This document shows, piece after piece, positions 20,791-32,660 of a stretch of 64,000 nt of DNA. Each line of letters opens with the position of its first letter. Within the stretch, counting starts at the first letter, position 1. A program made the translations under genes and the position numbers. The notes beneath the pieces are model-generated. The model ran no database searches. It was not told where the DNA came from and was given only the letters and a program-made list of their open reading frames with translations. Location: contig JAJEKV010000003.1 in the NCBI GenBank assembly GCA_021234155.1, positions 20,134,386-20,198,385 on the forward strand. The letters run 5' to 3'. The DNA is from Isoetes taiwanensis (lineage: Eukaryota > Streptophyta > Lycopodiopsida > Isoetales > Isoetaceae).

Positions 20791-22947
20791 CGACGAAAAC
20801 GGAATTTTTTCTCCGACGAAAAAAGTGGGAGGGGGAAATTTGCCCTCCCGCAGTCTGATCTGCTGCGCCAGTACAGTTTCCCTTAAATCGGTCTCATCTC
20901 CTGCGGATTTCAAGTTCTCTTCTTCAAGCTCCTCCAGTCCAGCGTCTTTTTTTTCAAGAGATTTTTTTTTTCAAGCTGTTCCGACGTCTTCTTCAAGCTG
21001 CTCCGGCGTCTTGCTTAACAGAGCTTTGGTCTTTCCGAGCTGCTCTTTTTGATAACAGAGCTTCTTTGCTACCGCAGTTCTTCTTTCCAGGCTGCGCCGC
21101 TTAATAGAGGAAGCATTACATTGACGGCGCCGCTTAACAAAAGCGATAGCAGATCCACTTGGAATTTCGACTTGAAAAAAAGAGGCGAATGAGGACGAAA
21201 TTTCACCCTCCCTAATGACTTTATCAGCATCAGCATATCCCTCAGAATAACGCGCTTTCCTATGCTTTTTCTAGAAACTGGGTGCATCTCAAATGTTGTG
21301 TAAATATGGCTGATTCGAAGTATGGGGAGTTAGAGATCACTGTCGTTCCGGCTACCATTTTGGCCTTATATGGTTAGTTGTTTGCCCTTGCTTCTTGTAG
21401 AAGTAAACCCTGTTTGGGGTTCTTTCAAATGTTCTTTCTTTTTTATTATGACGATTTAATAATCAGAGGTCATTCTCTGATGAATGATCTTGCCTTTGAG
21501 CTGGTATAAATTTTCTTCATTGTGCTCTTTGACGATTCTTGAGATGGTTACAAGGAAACGGTGCAGCTTCTTTTTCCTTTAGTATTGTTCACTGGGTCCT
21601 TAAGTCTATTCTTTTCGTCATGAAACACATCCCCGACTCCATTACTCCATTATTATGTTATCATCTCCACTTGCTGAGAATCCCTTTTTAATACCTCAAC
21701 CTTGACCTGCAGAGTCCATTTGGTAATATCTTGGGAGCAAGTTTGCCAGTGCTAAGGAATTGTCAATCATCCCAGGTACAAGTTGTGCACCTTTGAGTAA
21801 ATCAGTGATAGTCCTACTTTGTACTAGAAGGTGCTATGAAAGTTGTAAGGCAGAAAAACTTGCTACCTGAAGACACACAACCCAATGTGCTTCCTAGGAG
21901 AAAAAGTTGATGCTCGATTAGACTGAGCTCTTTTTGCAACAACAGGTTCCATGTTTCACTAAGGGCTACACACAAGCTTCTGCCGTCAATCCACCTACCG
22001 AGCTGATGATGCTAAACACGGGAGCCAAAAGCTTAGGAGCAATCCTTTGAGTAATCTTGTATTTGTCCAGATGGTCACATCAAATTCTGGCTTTGGCTCC
22101 TGAAATACACCAGACTTAACATTAGCATCATCCTATTCCTAGTCTCTTCCAATCAAGGCAAACTAACAATAGAGTAGCTAATTCTATTATCAGAGATAGA
22201 TAGATAATACTTATTATGGCAGCATCCCACAGGTAATGCCCATAGATATTATACCATGATTGGCATGACAATTAGAGTAGCTAAAGTCTGGACTTTATTT
22301 ACTACTTACTCACCGACGCGCCCAGCCTTAGAGGGAAAAAGCGTCCTCCTCTAGTCCTGTTCCATGTTTCACTAGCGGGATGAATTGTGGTTTAACGGTG
22401 GAGATAGACATTCTCCTGTTTAATTAGGAGATGTTAGGAACCCTTTTTGTGCTATTATGGTGAGTCAAAAAGGGTTGTAATTGCACTGGGTTTCTGATAT
22501 CTTGATGTTAAATTTTTGCGATATAGGATTCCTAGTGGTAGTTTCATTCAACCGTATTTGTGTAGACCGGTTGGGGTTTTCAAGTTGTGAGTTGTAATAT
22601 TGATTGGTACACCAAGTTAAGAACACATTTTTTTTTCCAACTATTATTAGAAAATGCTAACATAATACAAGCCTATGGTATTATACATTGATTTGTTTTT
22701 TAACTGCCAGGCTAGAAAAAGCTGATATCTACCAATAATTAGGTGTGGCAAGCAGCAGTTCACCAGCATACAGTGAAAGGCATACTTGAAATTTACTCTT
22801 TACCTTTTGTTGCTTGAAAAACTATGTTGTTTCAGAAAACGTTTGGCATATTCATCAAAAAAATTATTTACATGGTTCAAATGTGGATTCCAGAGTACAG
22901 TATCCACCAGTAAGGACGCCTTATTTACAACTTGAAGGAAGGAAATA
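20791..22947. other. Non-coding spacer upstream of the GRPA3-like gene
   Basis: No supported coding region. A CT-rich stretch at 20,880-21,060 (TTCAAGCTGCTCCG-type repeats) could be a leader exon. The gene's promoter and any 5' UTR intron should lie here, but I cannot place them. Confidence 0.5.
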
Positions 22948-23674
22948 ATGGATCCAACCAAATCGTCTGCATATCCACCGATTGGTTACCCACCACCTGA
23001 AGCCAGTAATGCTGGGAAGCAACCAGCCACTGAAACCTACCCCCCATCAGGTTATCCACCAGCAGGTTATCCACCACCTGCTTCATACCCACCACAACCA
23101 TATGGTGGCGATCCTTCGACACAGAGTTACTCAAATCCACATTTGTACCCTGCACAAGCTTTAACTGAACATGATAAGGGGGAAGGAAAGAAGGATCAGG
23201 GCTTAGGTGACACTCAAGCTAAAGGGAAGCATGCTTATGGCAACTATGGTTATCCTTCCCAGGGTTATGGTTACCCTCCTGGACCTCCTATGTATGCAAA
23301 TCCAGGTTATATGCCACCACCACCTTATGGTGCTGTCCCACCACAGCATGGCTATGGGTATCCACCGCCCCCACCTGCTTATGGTGGCTATGGTTATCCT
23401 CCACCTGCTCCTTATGGGTATCCTGCAGCTCATGGTTATTCTGGTAAGTGTTTTTGTTTCCATCTCTCTTCTGCCTTCTTCCAGAATTATCTGAATGATT
23501 GAACAAGTTGTGCTGCTTCTAGGTCATGGAGTTGGAGGTGTTGTATATGGTGCCGGTGGACATGGTGGATATGGCCATGGTGGGCATGGATATGGTTATG
23601 GGCACCATCATGGCCACCACAAGAAGTTTAAGCATCACAAGTTCAAACACCATAAATTTGGTAAATGGAAGTAA
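22948..23674 (+). CDS. Proline/tyrosine/glycine-rich protein, GRPA3-like
   Basis: Two exons, 22,948-23,443 and 23,523-23,674, joined across a 79-bp GT/AG intron (GGTAAGT ... CTTCTAG), give 215 residues. The first half is a series of GYPPxGYPPP repeats and the middle is Y/P/G repeats (YPPPPPAYGGYGYPPP). The C-terminal exon encodes a GHGGYGHGG stretch, then a histidine/lysine block ending HKFGKWK and a stop. This is the domain order of plant glycine-rich protein A3 and the related XYPPX-repeat proteins. Those are small proteins linked to stress and membranes, without known catalysis. There is no signal peptide and no long hydrophobic segment apart from the alanine/glycine-rich region. Confidence 0.88.
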
Positions 23675-24460
23675 AATGTGTATTCTAAGCAGATCATGAA
23701 GCTTATTACCATGTTATAGTGGTGTATATAAATACTTTATTTAAGGATCAAGTAGACATAAACTTCTTTCTATCGACTATTGATATTTGTTATTAGCAGG
23801 GTTGCCTAACTCGAGGTGCACGATTTCGTGCAATTCTAGCTATGCCATGTGTATGCCACATGTCTCGCCATGTCATACCTTTATTCTTACCTTTTCTTAG
23901 AGGGTTTATATTGTTGTATTATTTTTGATATATTTGTTTCTATATTTTAGTGTAAATTGCATTAAGAGTGGGTGAATTTTGCTTTTTAGCAAATATGCAT
24001 ATGAATCTTGGTGAATTTCGAGTTTGTCAATTGACATTGCACATATTGTGGGGGGTAAAAGTGAATGGAGGACTTAGATTGCGGAAGAAAAGGAAAAAAG
24101 AATTGTAGGGTAAAATTTCATACTAGAGAAATTTATCCCGACCATAGTAGACCTATTTGATCAGGCTATGATGAGTTAGCCACACCTATGGATACGGTCT
24201 CTAAACTGTTCCCTAAACGTAAGGTTGAGATTTGAGGGGAGCCTGGAATTTGTATAGGATATGCTATTTTGATGGCTACAGATAAGACCAAGATAAAAAG
24301 ATTTTGAACTTGCAATAGTTTCTAAATGTAGTTCACTCTTGAACTAAGAGATTGCATGGAGCGCATGCATTTGGCCGCTGAAGATAAGAGTGCTGGACCT
24401 GCTTGATGCCCGCTTCTAAGCTCAAATTTAGCTTCATTTCAATTTGCAAAATGAGCAGCG
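23675..24460. other. 3' flank of the GRPA3-like gene; no gene seen
   Basis: AT-rich. Short fragments near 24,100-24,260 (YNVSGYDELATPM-like in places) hint at a decayed Copia piece, but nothing can be called. Confidence 0.4.
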
Positions 24461-24462
24461 CC

Positions 24463-24745
24463 CTAGAGCTTTCTCGTTTGCTGCAGTTCGTCGTGCCCTA
24501 GAGCTTTCTCGTTTGTTGCAGTTCGTCGTGCCCAGCCTCTCACCAACACTATAAAGGACAGGCAGGTTTGCACATTGACAATCCAAATCTCTTCCCTTAA
24601 AAGCATTTTTTAAAAAGAATTCATAGACCGAATTCGTCGTGCCCAGCCTCTCACCGAACACCATAAAGGATAGGTAGGTTTGCACATTGGGAACCCACTC
24701 CCTGAATCTTAAAAGCATTTTTAGAAAGAATTTATAGACCAAATT
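24463..24745. repeat. Two nested tandem duplications (about 32 and 111 bp)
   Basis: CCCTAGAGCTTTCTCGTTTG occurs twice. Then TTCGTCGTGCCCAGCCTCTC through AGAATTCATAGACC (copies at about 24,522 and 24,633) is repeated with scattered changes. A 189-residue minus-strand open frame crosses the region; see the rejected list. Confidence 0.85.
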
Positions 24746-27700
24746 CTGATATGGGATGAACTGATGCATGATTTCCATATTCTTAAATTTCATTGCACAT
24801 GAATTGATGCATTTAAGACCATTAAGACCAAAGCATCTCTTATGGACTAGATATGCACTCACATATAGATCATTTTTTGAAATTAGGTGCATGTAACAAG
24901 TTCCCATGCTGGAGACAATAAATGTATTGCATGTCATGAAGTACACTTGGATCCTTTCCTCTGTAGCATTATGGCATTGAGAGGCCTCCCTCGATACCAA
25001 CATGTTTTGGAGGGATGTTTTATGAGAAGTGCAGCAAGTAGATAATAAGGAATTGGACTAGACAGCTTTCATGTTACCAAAAGTGTCAATGGCGGTTTGT
25101 TATATTGCATGGTGTGCTTGTGGTCCTATTGTCTTTCTGGTCAAGATACTTATCAAGGATTACACTGAAGCAGAATATTTGGGTCTCATACTATATATAT
25201 CTTCATCTGATTTTAATAATACGACTAGCTGGGTTAGGCTATAGTCTTTCAACGGTTTAACTAGGCCTGTCATAATCTGTAGGGGTTGTGTTTCCATATT
25301 TATAAACAATTTTTAGCTTCTAAATATGGAAAAGTAGAACTTAGAGAATCTTATACTCAAGCTCCATCGCTGGTAAGAAAATTGCTGTGATAGGAGGATG
25401 TCGTGACTGTACGAGAGCACCATATTTTTCAGCAATATCTGCACTAAAAGTGGTCTGGATTTTGTTTCCCTTGTAAAAAGTGTCATTGCATTGTGCCCAG
25501 AAACTTCACCGCTAGATTAGAAGCTTGCAAAGTTATAGATTGGTATTGTGGAATACTGCGTGTTAATATACTTGCTCTTTGTGCGACTTGGTTCCTCACA
25601 GAAACTAGCTCTAATTAAGTCAATCGAATAGTCTTGAAATTATCCTTCTTGTCGTCCATTTGGGGCTTTTTAGTAGCATACCCTACACAGGTCGGGCACA
25701 AAACATCATCGGGGTGCGCCATAATGAACATGCCCTTCTACAAATCTTTGAATAGATTGAATTCCGATATAGGTTTGTCAACATAAGGAGGAGAGATGCT
25801 TGCAATAGACTCCACTATTGCCACCATATCAAGTAGATGAGCTCGTTCCTGCTAATGCGCGACCAAAAGTTCTTCCTTAGCTTCTGCAAGAGTCTCATCC
25901 AATATTCAATCATGGCCGTAAATTGCGTTGAATAGTTGGCTATCTATAGAGTGCCTTTGTTATTCTTTGAGATTGCAACCCAATACAAGATAGGCTTGTG
26001 GATGTTGTTTCGTAACCGATCGAGGTCTTTCACCGAACTCTTGGGTGGCAACAACTTCAACTGGCATTAAGAGTCTTCTGTCATCCCCTTCTTTTTAACA
26101 ACATAGGGTACAAGTGCGTTCAGATTGCATTGTAGAATTCATCTAGAATTCAGACAATGTCAACACCTCGGGCCTTCTTTAAATTTGATGAAAAGGTACC
26201 AAACAAAGCATCGATATCTTCGTGTGTACGGCCAAGCATCATGAAACCTAACTCAATCTCTTCAAACATACCAAGATGTACTAGGTACGAAAGATACAAA
26301 AAGACATACCTATTTTTGTACTGTCCATTGCAGCTAGAGTGTCCGTGGGAGCGACTTCATTGAGGGTCCCTCTCATTGCGGCAGATTAACGAGGATGTTG
26401 CTATTTGATAATGATAAACTTCGAAGCAAGGGTTGTGGTGTCACACAAGGATTTCACCCAATTTGGAACTGATGTTTCATGCACTGCAAGATGGTCGCCT
26501 GCCATACTCATGAACCATCTCTAGCCTTTTTAGGATTCTATTCAAGGAACCTACATGGATGTTTGAGTCCTCTGACCATAGATCCAAAGCAAAATTTTTG
26601 TAGCTCCCCCTTCCATGGCCATGGGTGATTGCACTTGTCAAGGATATTTTCAATTTGTCCAGTCTCCAAAGATACTTTATAGATTGCTGCAATTTTGGAA
26701 TCATTACCTTTGCCTGGTCCATTTTGTCGTGAATAATACAAAGATCGTCTCCAGGATACCTGTGGGGAGTATAAGCTCCATGACCAGTACTAGATGCGAC
26801 ACAAGGCCTGCTCTAATCTATGTGCTCTTCGTTGATCATGCAGTATCCTCCTCTCTGCCTCATCCTTAGTCTTCAAGAGCTTCATATGGATAACCTAACA
26901 TGTATCACATTTGGAGAATGCAATCTTCTTTGCAATACTGACATCCCTGAGCTCTGCCTCCATGTCTTATGAATCCTAGTCGACGAGATCTTGTTTAATG
27001 CCATAACTTCTGCATTGACCTCCTCAAATATGCTGATCTTCGTAAGCATTGCAGACAACTTCCTCACATTTTCTCGAATGCCCTCTTCATTCCTTCGATT
27101 ATGGTGAGAGAGCGATTCACAATTCTCTCTCACAAACATGGAGAAAACAACCCTGTCAAGGCCGAAGCATGAGGTTTCATATTGCCATAGTTGGCATGCG
27201 TAGTTTTGCAAGCACCTCATAGAATTGTGTCTTCCACTTAAGATATCCTGACTTTGAGATCCAAGACCAAGGTATCAAACTCTGTCACAAACAAACTTCC
27301 ACTCGTTTGCCTTTCATATTGTTGTCGAACATCTCATAAATAAACGTAACTATGTCACTAGATTTCATGGTAAAGAATACTTTTTGCATATTTATAGCTT
27401 GATCCCTTGTGAATTTCTCACAATATTTCTATTTGCAACACATGGTCTTCTTGCACTTCAAGATGGCTTCATTGATTGTAAGTTAGTCAAGCTTTGGTGG
27501 CCTTAAAAGCTTCTTGGATTGATGTGAATGCAAGGTGTATTTGTGTTTCTCATAGTTTGGATGCTTCTCAAGCTCCGAACTACCACAATTGGATGTTGTA
27601 TCAGAGTGCTCGGCCATCTTCACTCCACCGACTATCTCCACAGACTATGACAACTGCCTTGGGAACTTGCATACATCCCTCACAATGGAAATTCATGTCG

Positions 27701-28260
27701 GCAAAAGGGGGAAACCTTCAATAACAGACACTCCTATAGTCGTATATAGCGTCATCAGGGCCAATGAAAGATATGAAACTCTTTCCTGATATTACAAGAG
27801 TGCCAAATCTCAGAGTCCATCTCAATGAGCATGTATCTTGTTAGTGGTTCTGCAGCCTTGTCCTCCTCCAGCCATTGCCTCTTGTGCTGGACGTCCTGGA
27901 GATTGGAATCACCTACTTCATCTTGTCTCCATAGAATGAAGGATATTGACTTCTCCTAAAGGCCTTGTATCTGGAGTAGGCCAAGGATGGGGGTGGTGTT
28001 CTTCAAACACTTCATCAACTCTGACACTCACAACTCCATTAGGAATGTCTTTGAAGTGGCATTGCCTCATTTCACCTAGAAGACATTTCCCAGGATGACG
28101 ACCATTACAATTTCAGACCGAGTTATATGAATAGCGGTAAGAAAACATGGGATGAGTAGTAGTAGTAGCAATGCCACCCTTGTTGTTCATTTTTCCAGGT
28201 TTAGACATGATTCTGCATTCTAGATTTGGCGGCCCTCTAGTGGAGTGCAGAAGCATGTGT
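24746..28260. other. Long stretch without a recognisable gene
   Basis: Several minus-strand open pieces (27,220-26,882 and 26,741-26,477) are cysteine- and charge-containing. They read partly in parallel frames, which suggests an old decayed coding sequence on the minus strand, but no family motif could be identified. The rest is AT-rich and shows nothing. Confidence 0.4.
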
Positions 28261-28269
28261 GGACCTGGG

Positions 28270-28640
28270 AATTGGAACAAGCCCAATTCGGTGTGCCCAG
28301 TTCAACATATAGTCATCAGGCACAACACACAAATTGGGCGGGCCCAATTTGAAGTGCTGGACTGGGTCCACCTATAGTCCTATAGCCCAGCACACAAATT
28401 GAGCACCTGTCCAATTTGGAGTGCTGGCTATGCCTACAGTCCTTTGGCCCAAGGGCCAAATTCGGTGCTCGTCCAATTTGGAGCGTTGAGTCCGCCCTAC
28501 AATCATCTGACCCAGCATTCAAATTGTGCCGACGCCCAATTTGACATTTCTGGACCAAACTAAAGTCATCTTGTTGGAACACAAACTGGATACCGGCCCA
28601 ATTTGATGTATCAGTTGCATCCCAGAGTCATCCAACTTGA
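28270..28640. repeat. About 62-bp minisatellite, six units
   Basis: CCAATTTG recurs at about 28,282, 28,344, 28,411, 28,472, 28,535 and 28,597. Each unit also holds AGTGCTGG, a TACAGTCATCTG-type word, and CCAGCACACAAATTG. CAAATTGGGC and GCCCAATTTG are inverted copies, so every unit can form a hairpin. Confidence 0.85.
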
Positions 28641-28772
28641 ACACAAATTTAGCTTCTCAAGACAAAGCTACACACATATTAGCGCTTATTGTCAAATACG
28701 CAACCTAGGTCTATATTTGACAAATGCAAGCAGGATCTAAGACCATATTTGGCTCCATAGATCTCCCCCTTT

Positions 28773-29190
28773 TTTTTTTTTTGAGAATGACAGGCTTTAT
28801 TTACCAATCAAAATCATAACAACATAAAGTGCGAAGACATGATTATAACCCAGTGGACAAATTGGTCCAACTGAGCACAACCATCTGTCTATGCATAAGA
28901 ATGAATCTGAAGATATATGCCAAATCAATACTTTCGTCTCTTGATCAAGATAAGAACAATTATAAGCCATAACAATTTTATTCTGTGTCCACTGAAGAAG
29001 AATCTCGTCCGCAATATCCATGCCCTTAAAGATAAATAGTCTCCTTCTCTCCCAAGTCGACCATAAAAGCCAATCAAACGCAAGATGAAAAGCTCATTTT
29101 CGCCATTTGTGCCATGCATCAGGATAGATAGCGAGTAGAACTTGCTGGCTAGATCGAAATATGCCAAATATAGTTCAGGGATGCTTTTAT
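28773..29190 (-). mobile_element. LINE 3' fragment, family 1
   Basis: Begins with a poly(T) tract (28,770-28,781) that is the poly(A) tail on the minus strand. Frame-shifted pieces match the tail of the full-length LINE: FHLAFDWLLWSTWERRRLFI then FKGMDI, and QNKIVMAYNCSYLDQETK, against the corresponding FHLASGWLLWSIWKRRR and IVKAYHCSSL at about 40.1 kb. Confidence 0.8.
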
Positions 29191-29823
29191 TTATTTTTTC
29201 AATGCAATTTATATAGAATGGTTGGCGAATGTAAGAAATAAAACTAGTTTTAATGACGAATACATTAAATAATCCATTTGTTTTCATCATTATTTGGCAA
29301 ATTTTTGTTGTTGAAGCTTTATAATTCAAAATTATAAGCAAATACATTTATGACTTTGCTCAAGGAAGAAATGGGTTTAAATAAGGCACAAAAATAGAAG
29401 TCTTTATGGAGGAAATCTAGCATTTCTAGGTCATTATTCCGTTCTAAAACCAAATTGATCCCATGAAATACATTACCCACAAATGCAACAAGGAAAACTT
29501 TATCAAGTCACACAAATCTCAAGGAATAACTTGCAGACAATCTTGTGATGCTCAAAAGCCAGTGTTGGTATGAATCAGAACGAATATTAGATTTTTAATT
29601 GCAAGAAGCTATAGAATTGGGGCCGAATGCGCTTTGAGAACCTGTCATCTCACAAGGTTTACGTTTTGGAGGCCCTATCCTTGTTAGATTCGACCAAGAC
29701 CTTGCGCCGTATCTTGACGTAGAAGGCGGAGTGTTGATGCTAGTGCATGGACCTTAAAAACCCCCCGAAAGCAGCTTGCTCCAAAAGTCCTCAAGGTCCT
29801 GGCGATAAAATGGATTGTTCTTT

Positions 29824-30333
29824 AGATGGATTAAAGAATGAGAATGAATGAGAATGATTTTTTTTATCGTCCACTGAGGCCAATCGGCCTATGGGACCCA
29901 GAAGGAGCGCAGCAGACTTATTACTGCCCGGGTTAAAAAAACCCCCGCCCCGAAGGGTTTTCGAGGGAAAAACCGTGGCAGTAATAAGAATGCTGTCAAA
30001 CTGTACAAGTATACATCAATGTATATATACATGTCAAGTGTGTGCCCGAGGACATAGCTGATCTCGCATGTCCATAACCTCCTGAAGGTATGATCCCAGC
30101 ACCCGTACGGATGCTGTGCTCAATGTCACATGTAATGGCTGGCCAGGCCTGACCAACTCAGCATAGCGCGTCCGAATTTGATCATATGCTGGGCAACTTT
30201 GAAGGGTATGAGATTCATCCTCAATGACTCCCATTTGGCAGCATTGACAGAGCCTGTCCTGGCGTGGCTCACCAATCCATCTGCCCCAAGATGATGTGCC
30301 CCTGTGCGAAGGGTAGGTTCAGAGATTTGATAG
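29824..30333 (-). mobile_element. LINE 3' fragment, family 2, with 15-bp target duplication
   Basis: The flanks AATGGATTGTTCTTT (29,809-29,823 and 30,334-30,348) are identical, so the insertion limits are clear. The minus-strand reading contains GVIEDESHTLQSCPAYDQIR and RYAELVRPGQPLHVTLSTAS, nearly the same as the copy at 45.6-45.9 kb. The copy keeps only the last 0.5 kb (zinc-knuckle-like tail and 3' UTR), followed by an A-rich tail with ATTCTC repeats. Confidence 0.88.
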
Positions 30334-30348
30334 AATGGATTGTTCTTT

Positions 30349-31200
30349 GGCTGGATCAATGTTACAATGTGTCTACTGCTCTAAAGATATTGAAAGCACA
30401 TGGAAATAAGTGGTTTAGAGAATTGAAAAGCTATAGATTTAGACAAATCAGAGTTGCTGCCACAATTTGCCCACACCTCTTTTAACTCATTCAGTTCGTT
30501 AGCAAAGGTTGAGAGTATTGAGCATTGTTTCTTTTTGTTGAGCGGCTTTGGCAGGCATGGTCTTGGTTGTTGTGATGCTTTTAGTGGCGAATATTCGCAA
30601 GAAACGAATTTTTAGGGATTTTTAAAAGCTTCTTACGAATGTTTAGTAGGTTACGCATCACATTTTTTATTAGAATATTCGCCCTAAGTTGATACGAAGC
30701 TGTCCTTCCAAGAAGACATTCGCCATATAATCAAACCAAGTGCCGCTCCGTGCGGCCTTGCGTGGCCGATGCGGGTCCGACCGACGCGTGAAAGGGCGTG
30801 TCGCGGACGTTGTAACCATCTCCCCATATCATCCAACACCCGTGCTAATGTGGTAGGCGTCCCGTTCTCAGCCTTGGCACGGGGGAGAGGCCATCAACTC
30901 GGGCTTGGGGCGGCAAAGGTGGCTCCGGGCGGTCATAGCGCCATGAACGAGGACCAGGTGGGGGCAAATGCGAGGAGACCACCGAAACCGGTCGCACGTG
31001 ACCAAAGACCGCGGCAAACATGTCGCGCCACCCGCCATTGGCCGGTATTGTGAGGAGGCGCCAAGGCGGGATTGGTGCGGCAACTGTGACTCTGGGCCAT
31101 CTAGCCGAGCCGATGGAGCGAGCCAAACCATCTTGACTCGCCCAAGGAGGATAATCCAAAACGACCGGCCAAAGAGAATGCAACCGGGGATACCACCAAC
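30349..31200. other. Mixed spacer: LINE scrap, short hairpin, GC-rich block
   Basis: 30,500-30,580 resembles LINE family 1 (ATTGAGCATTGTTTCTTTTT also occurs at about 39,890). 30,586-30,683 starts GGCGAATATTC and ends GAATATTCGCC, which could be a small MITE, but no target duplication was found. 30,750-31,200 is GC-rich with no supported gene. Confidence 0.5.
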
Positions 31201-32660
31201 TTGAGTGGGGGAGCCAACTAACCGAGATGGAAGCTGCCAAGTCAGTGGGGAGCTAATAACAACGGCGATCCCAGGACACCACCGAGTCCGGTGGCGAGGC
31301 AACCACCACCAAGTCCGGGGGGGAGGCAACGACGGCACAGCCAAACACACGCGACCAAGTTGGGTGGGGCGATCCACGACACCACCAGTTCGGGTGGGTA
31401 GCCATGTCATAGAGCCAAGCACATGACACCACCCAGTCGGTTGGGTAGCCGACTAGCGGAGCCAAACACCACCAAGTCGGTTGAGAGACCAAGGAGGACT
31501 ATCCAAGTCGGGTGGGCAGCCAACTAACCGAACCAAACACCACCGAGTCGGGTGGGCACACGACCACCCAGTCGGTTGGGTAGCCGACTAGCGGAGCCAA
31601 ACACCACCAAGTCGGTTGAGAGACCAAGGAGGACGATCCAAGTCAGGGGGGCAGCCAACTAACCGAACCAAACACCACCGAGTCGGGTGGGCAGCCAAAC
31701 ACCACCGAGTCGGGTGGGCAGCCAACCACCACCAAGTCAAGTGGGGAGCCAAACTAACCGATGAGCCACCAAGTCGAAAGTGGGCGACCAACTAGCCGAA
31801 ACCAAATACCACCGAAGTCGGGTGGGCAGCCAACCACCACCAAGTCGAGTGGGGAGCCAAACACCACCAACTCGGTGGGTAGCTTAAACCGATCGATCCG
31901 ACCACACGACACGACCAAGTCGGGTGGGCAGCCAACTAACCGAACCAAACACCACCCAGTCGGGTGGGCAGCCAACCACCCAGCCAAACACCACCAAGTC
32001 GTGTGGGTAGCCAAGCTGATCGATCAGACCACACGACACGACCAAGTCGGGTGGGAAGACAACAACATCGATCCAAGTCCTCGCCAAGTCAGATGGGTAG
32101 CCGACATAGCCATCAAGTCGAGTGGGCAGCCAGTCGGGTGGGCAGCCAACCACCACCAAGTCGTGTGGGGAGCCAAACACCACCAAGTCGGTTGGGTAGC
32201 CAAACTAACCGAAAGAGCCACCAAGTCGGGTGGGCAGCCAACTAACCGAACCAAACACCACCAAGTCGAGTGGGGAGCCAAACACCACCAAGTGTGGGCA
32301 GCCAACCACCACCAAGTTGTGTGGGGAGCCAAACACCACCAAGTCGGTTGGGTAGCCAAACTAAACGACAGAGCCACCAAGTCGGGTGGGCAGCCAACTA
32401 ACCGAACCAAACACCACCGAAGTGGGTGGGCAGCCAAACACAACCAAGTCGGGTGGGAGGCCAACGACGGCGGGCAAAAGACCCGACCAAGTCGGATGGG
32501 TAGCCAACCACCACCGAGTCGTGTGGGAGCCAACCACCACCAAGTTGAGTGGAGAGCCAAACACCACCAAGTCGGTTGGGTAGCCAAACTAACCGACAGA
32601 GCCACCAAGTCGGGTGGGCAGCCAGCCAACCAACCGAACCAAACACCATCGAGTCAGGAG
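31200..32660. repeat. GC-rich minisatellite, ACCACCAAGTCGGGTGGGCAGCC
   Basis: Dozens of head-to-tail units of about 24-27 bp with core ACCACCAAGTCGGGTGGGCA, alternating irregularly with linkers such as CTAACCGAACCAAAC. The order becomes more regular toward 32,660. Long open frames exist on both strands (301 codons plus, 201 codons minus) because the repeat contains few stops. I do not call them genes. The array ends where a minus-strand LINE begins. Confidence 0.9.

Noticed and set aside
20708..21052. 114-codon serine-rich ORF
   Set aside because: It starts within the hAT terminal repeat and runs through a CT-rich repetitive stretch; more likely non-coding or leader sequence.
24434..25003. 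189-codon minus-strand ORF, possibly a decayed PPR protein
   Set aside because: Pieces such as DLYVSAYLVHKRC recall PPR repeats, but the 35-residue register cannot be followed and the C-terminal half is a tandem DNA duplication.
30586..30683. 98-bp hairpin that might be a MITE
   Set aside because: Inverted ends GGCGAATATTC/GAATATTCGCC are present, but no target-site duplication was found; kept only as a note in the spacer entry.
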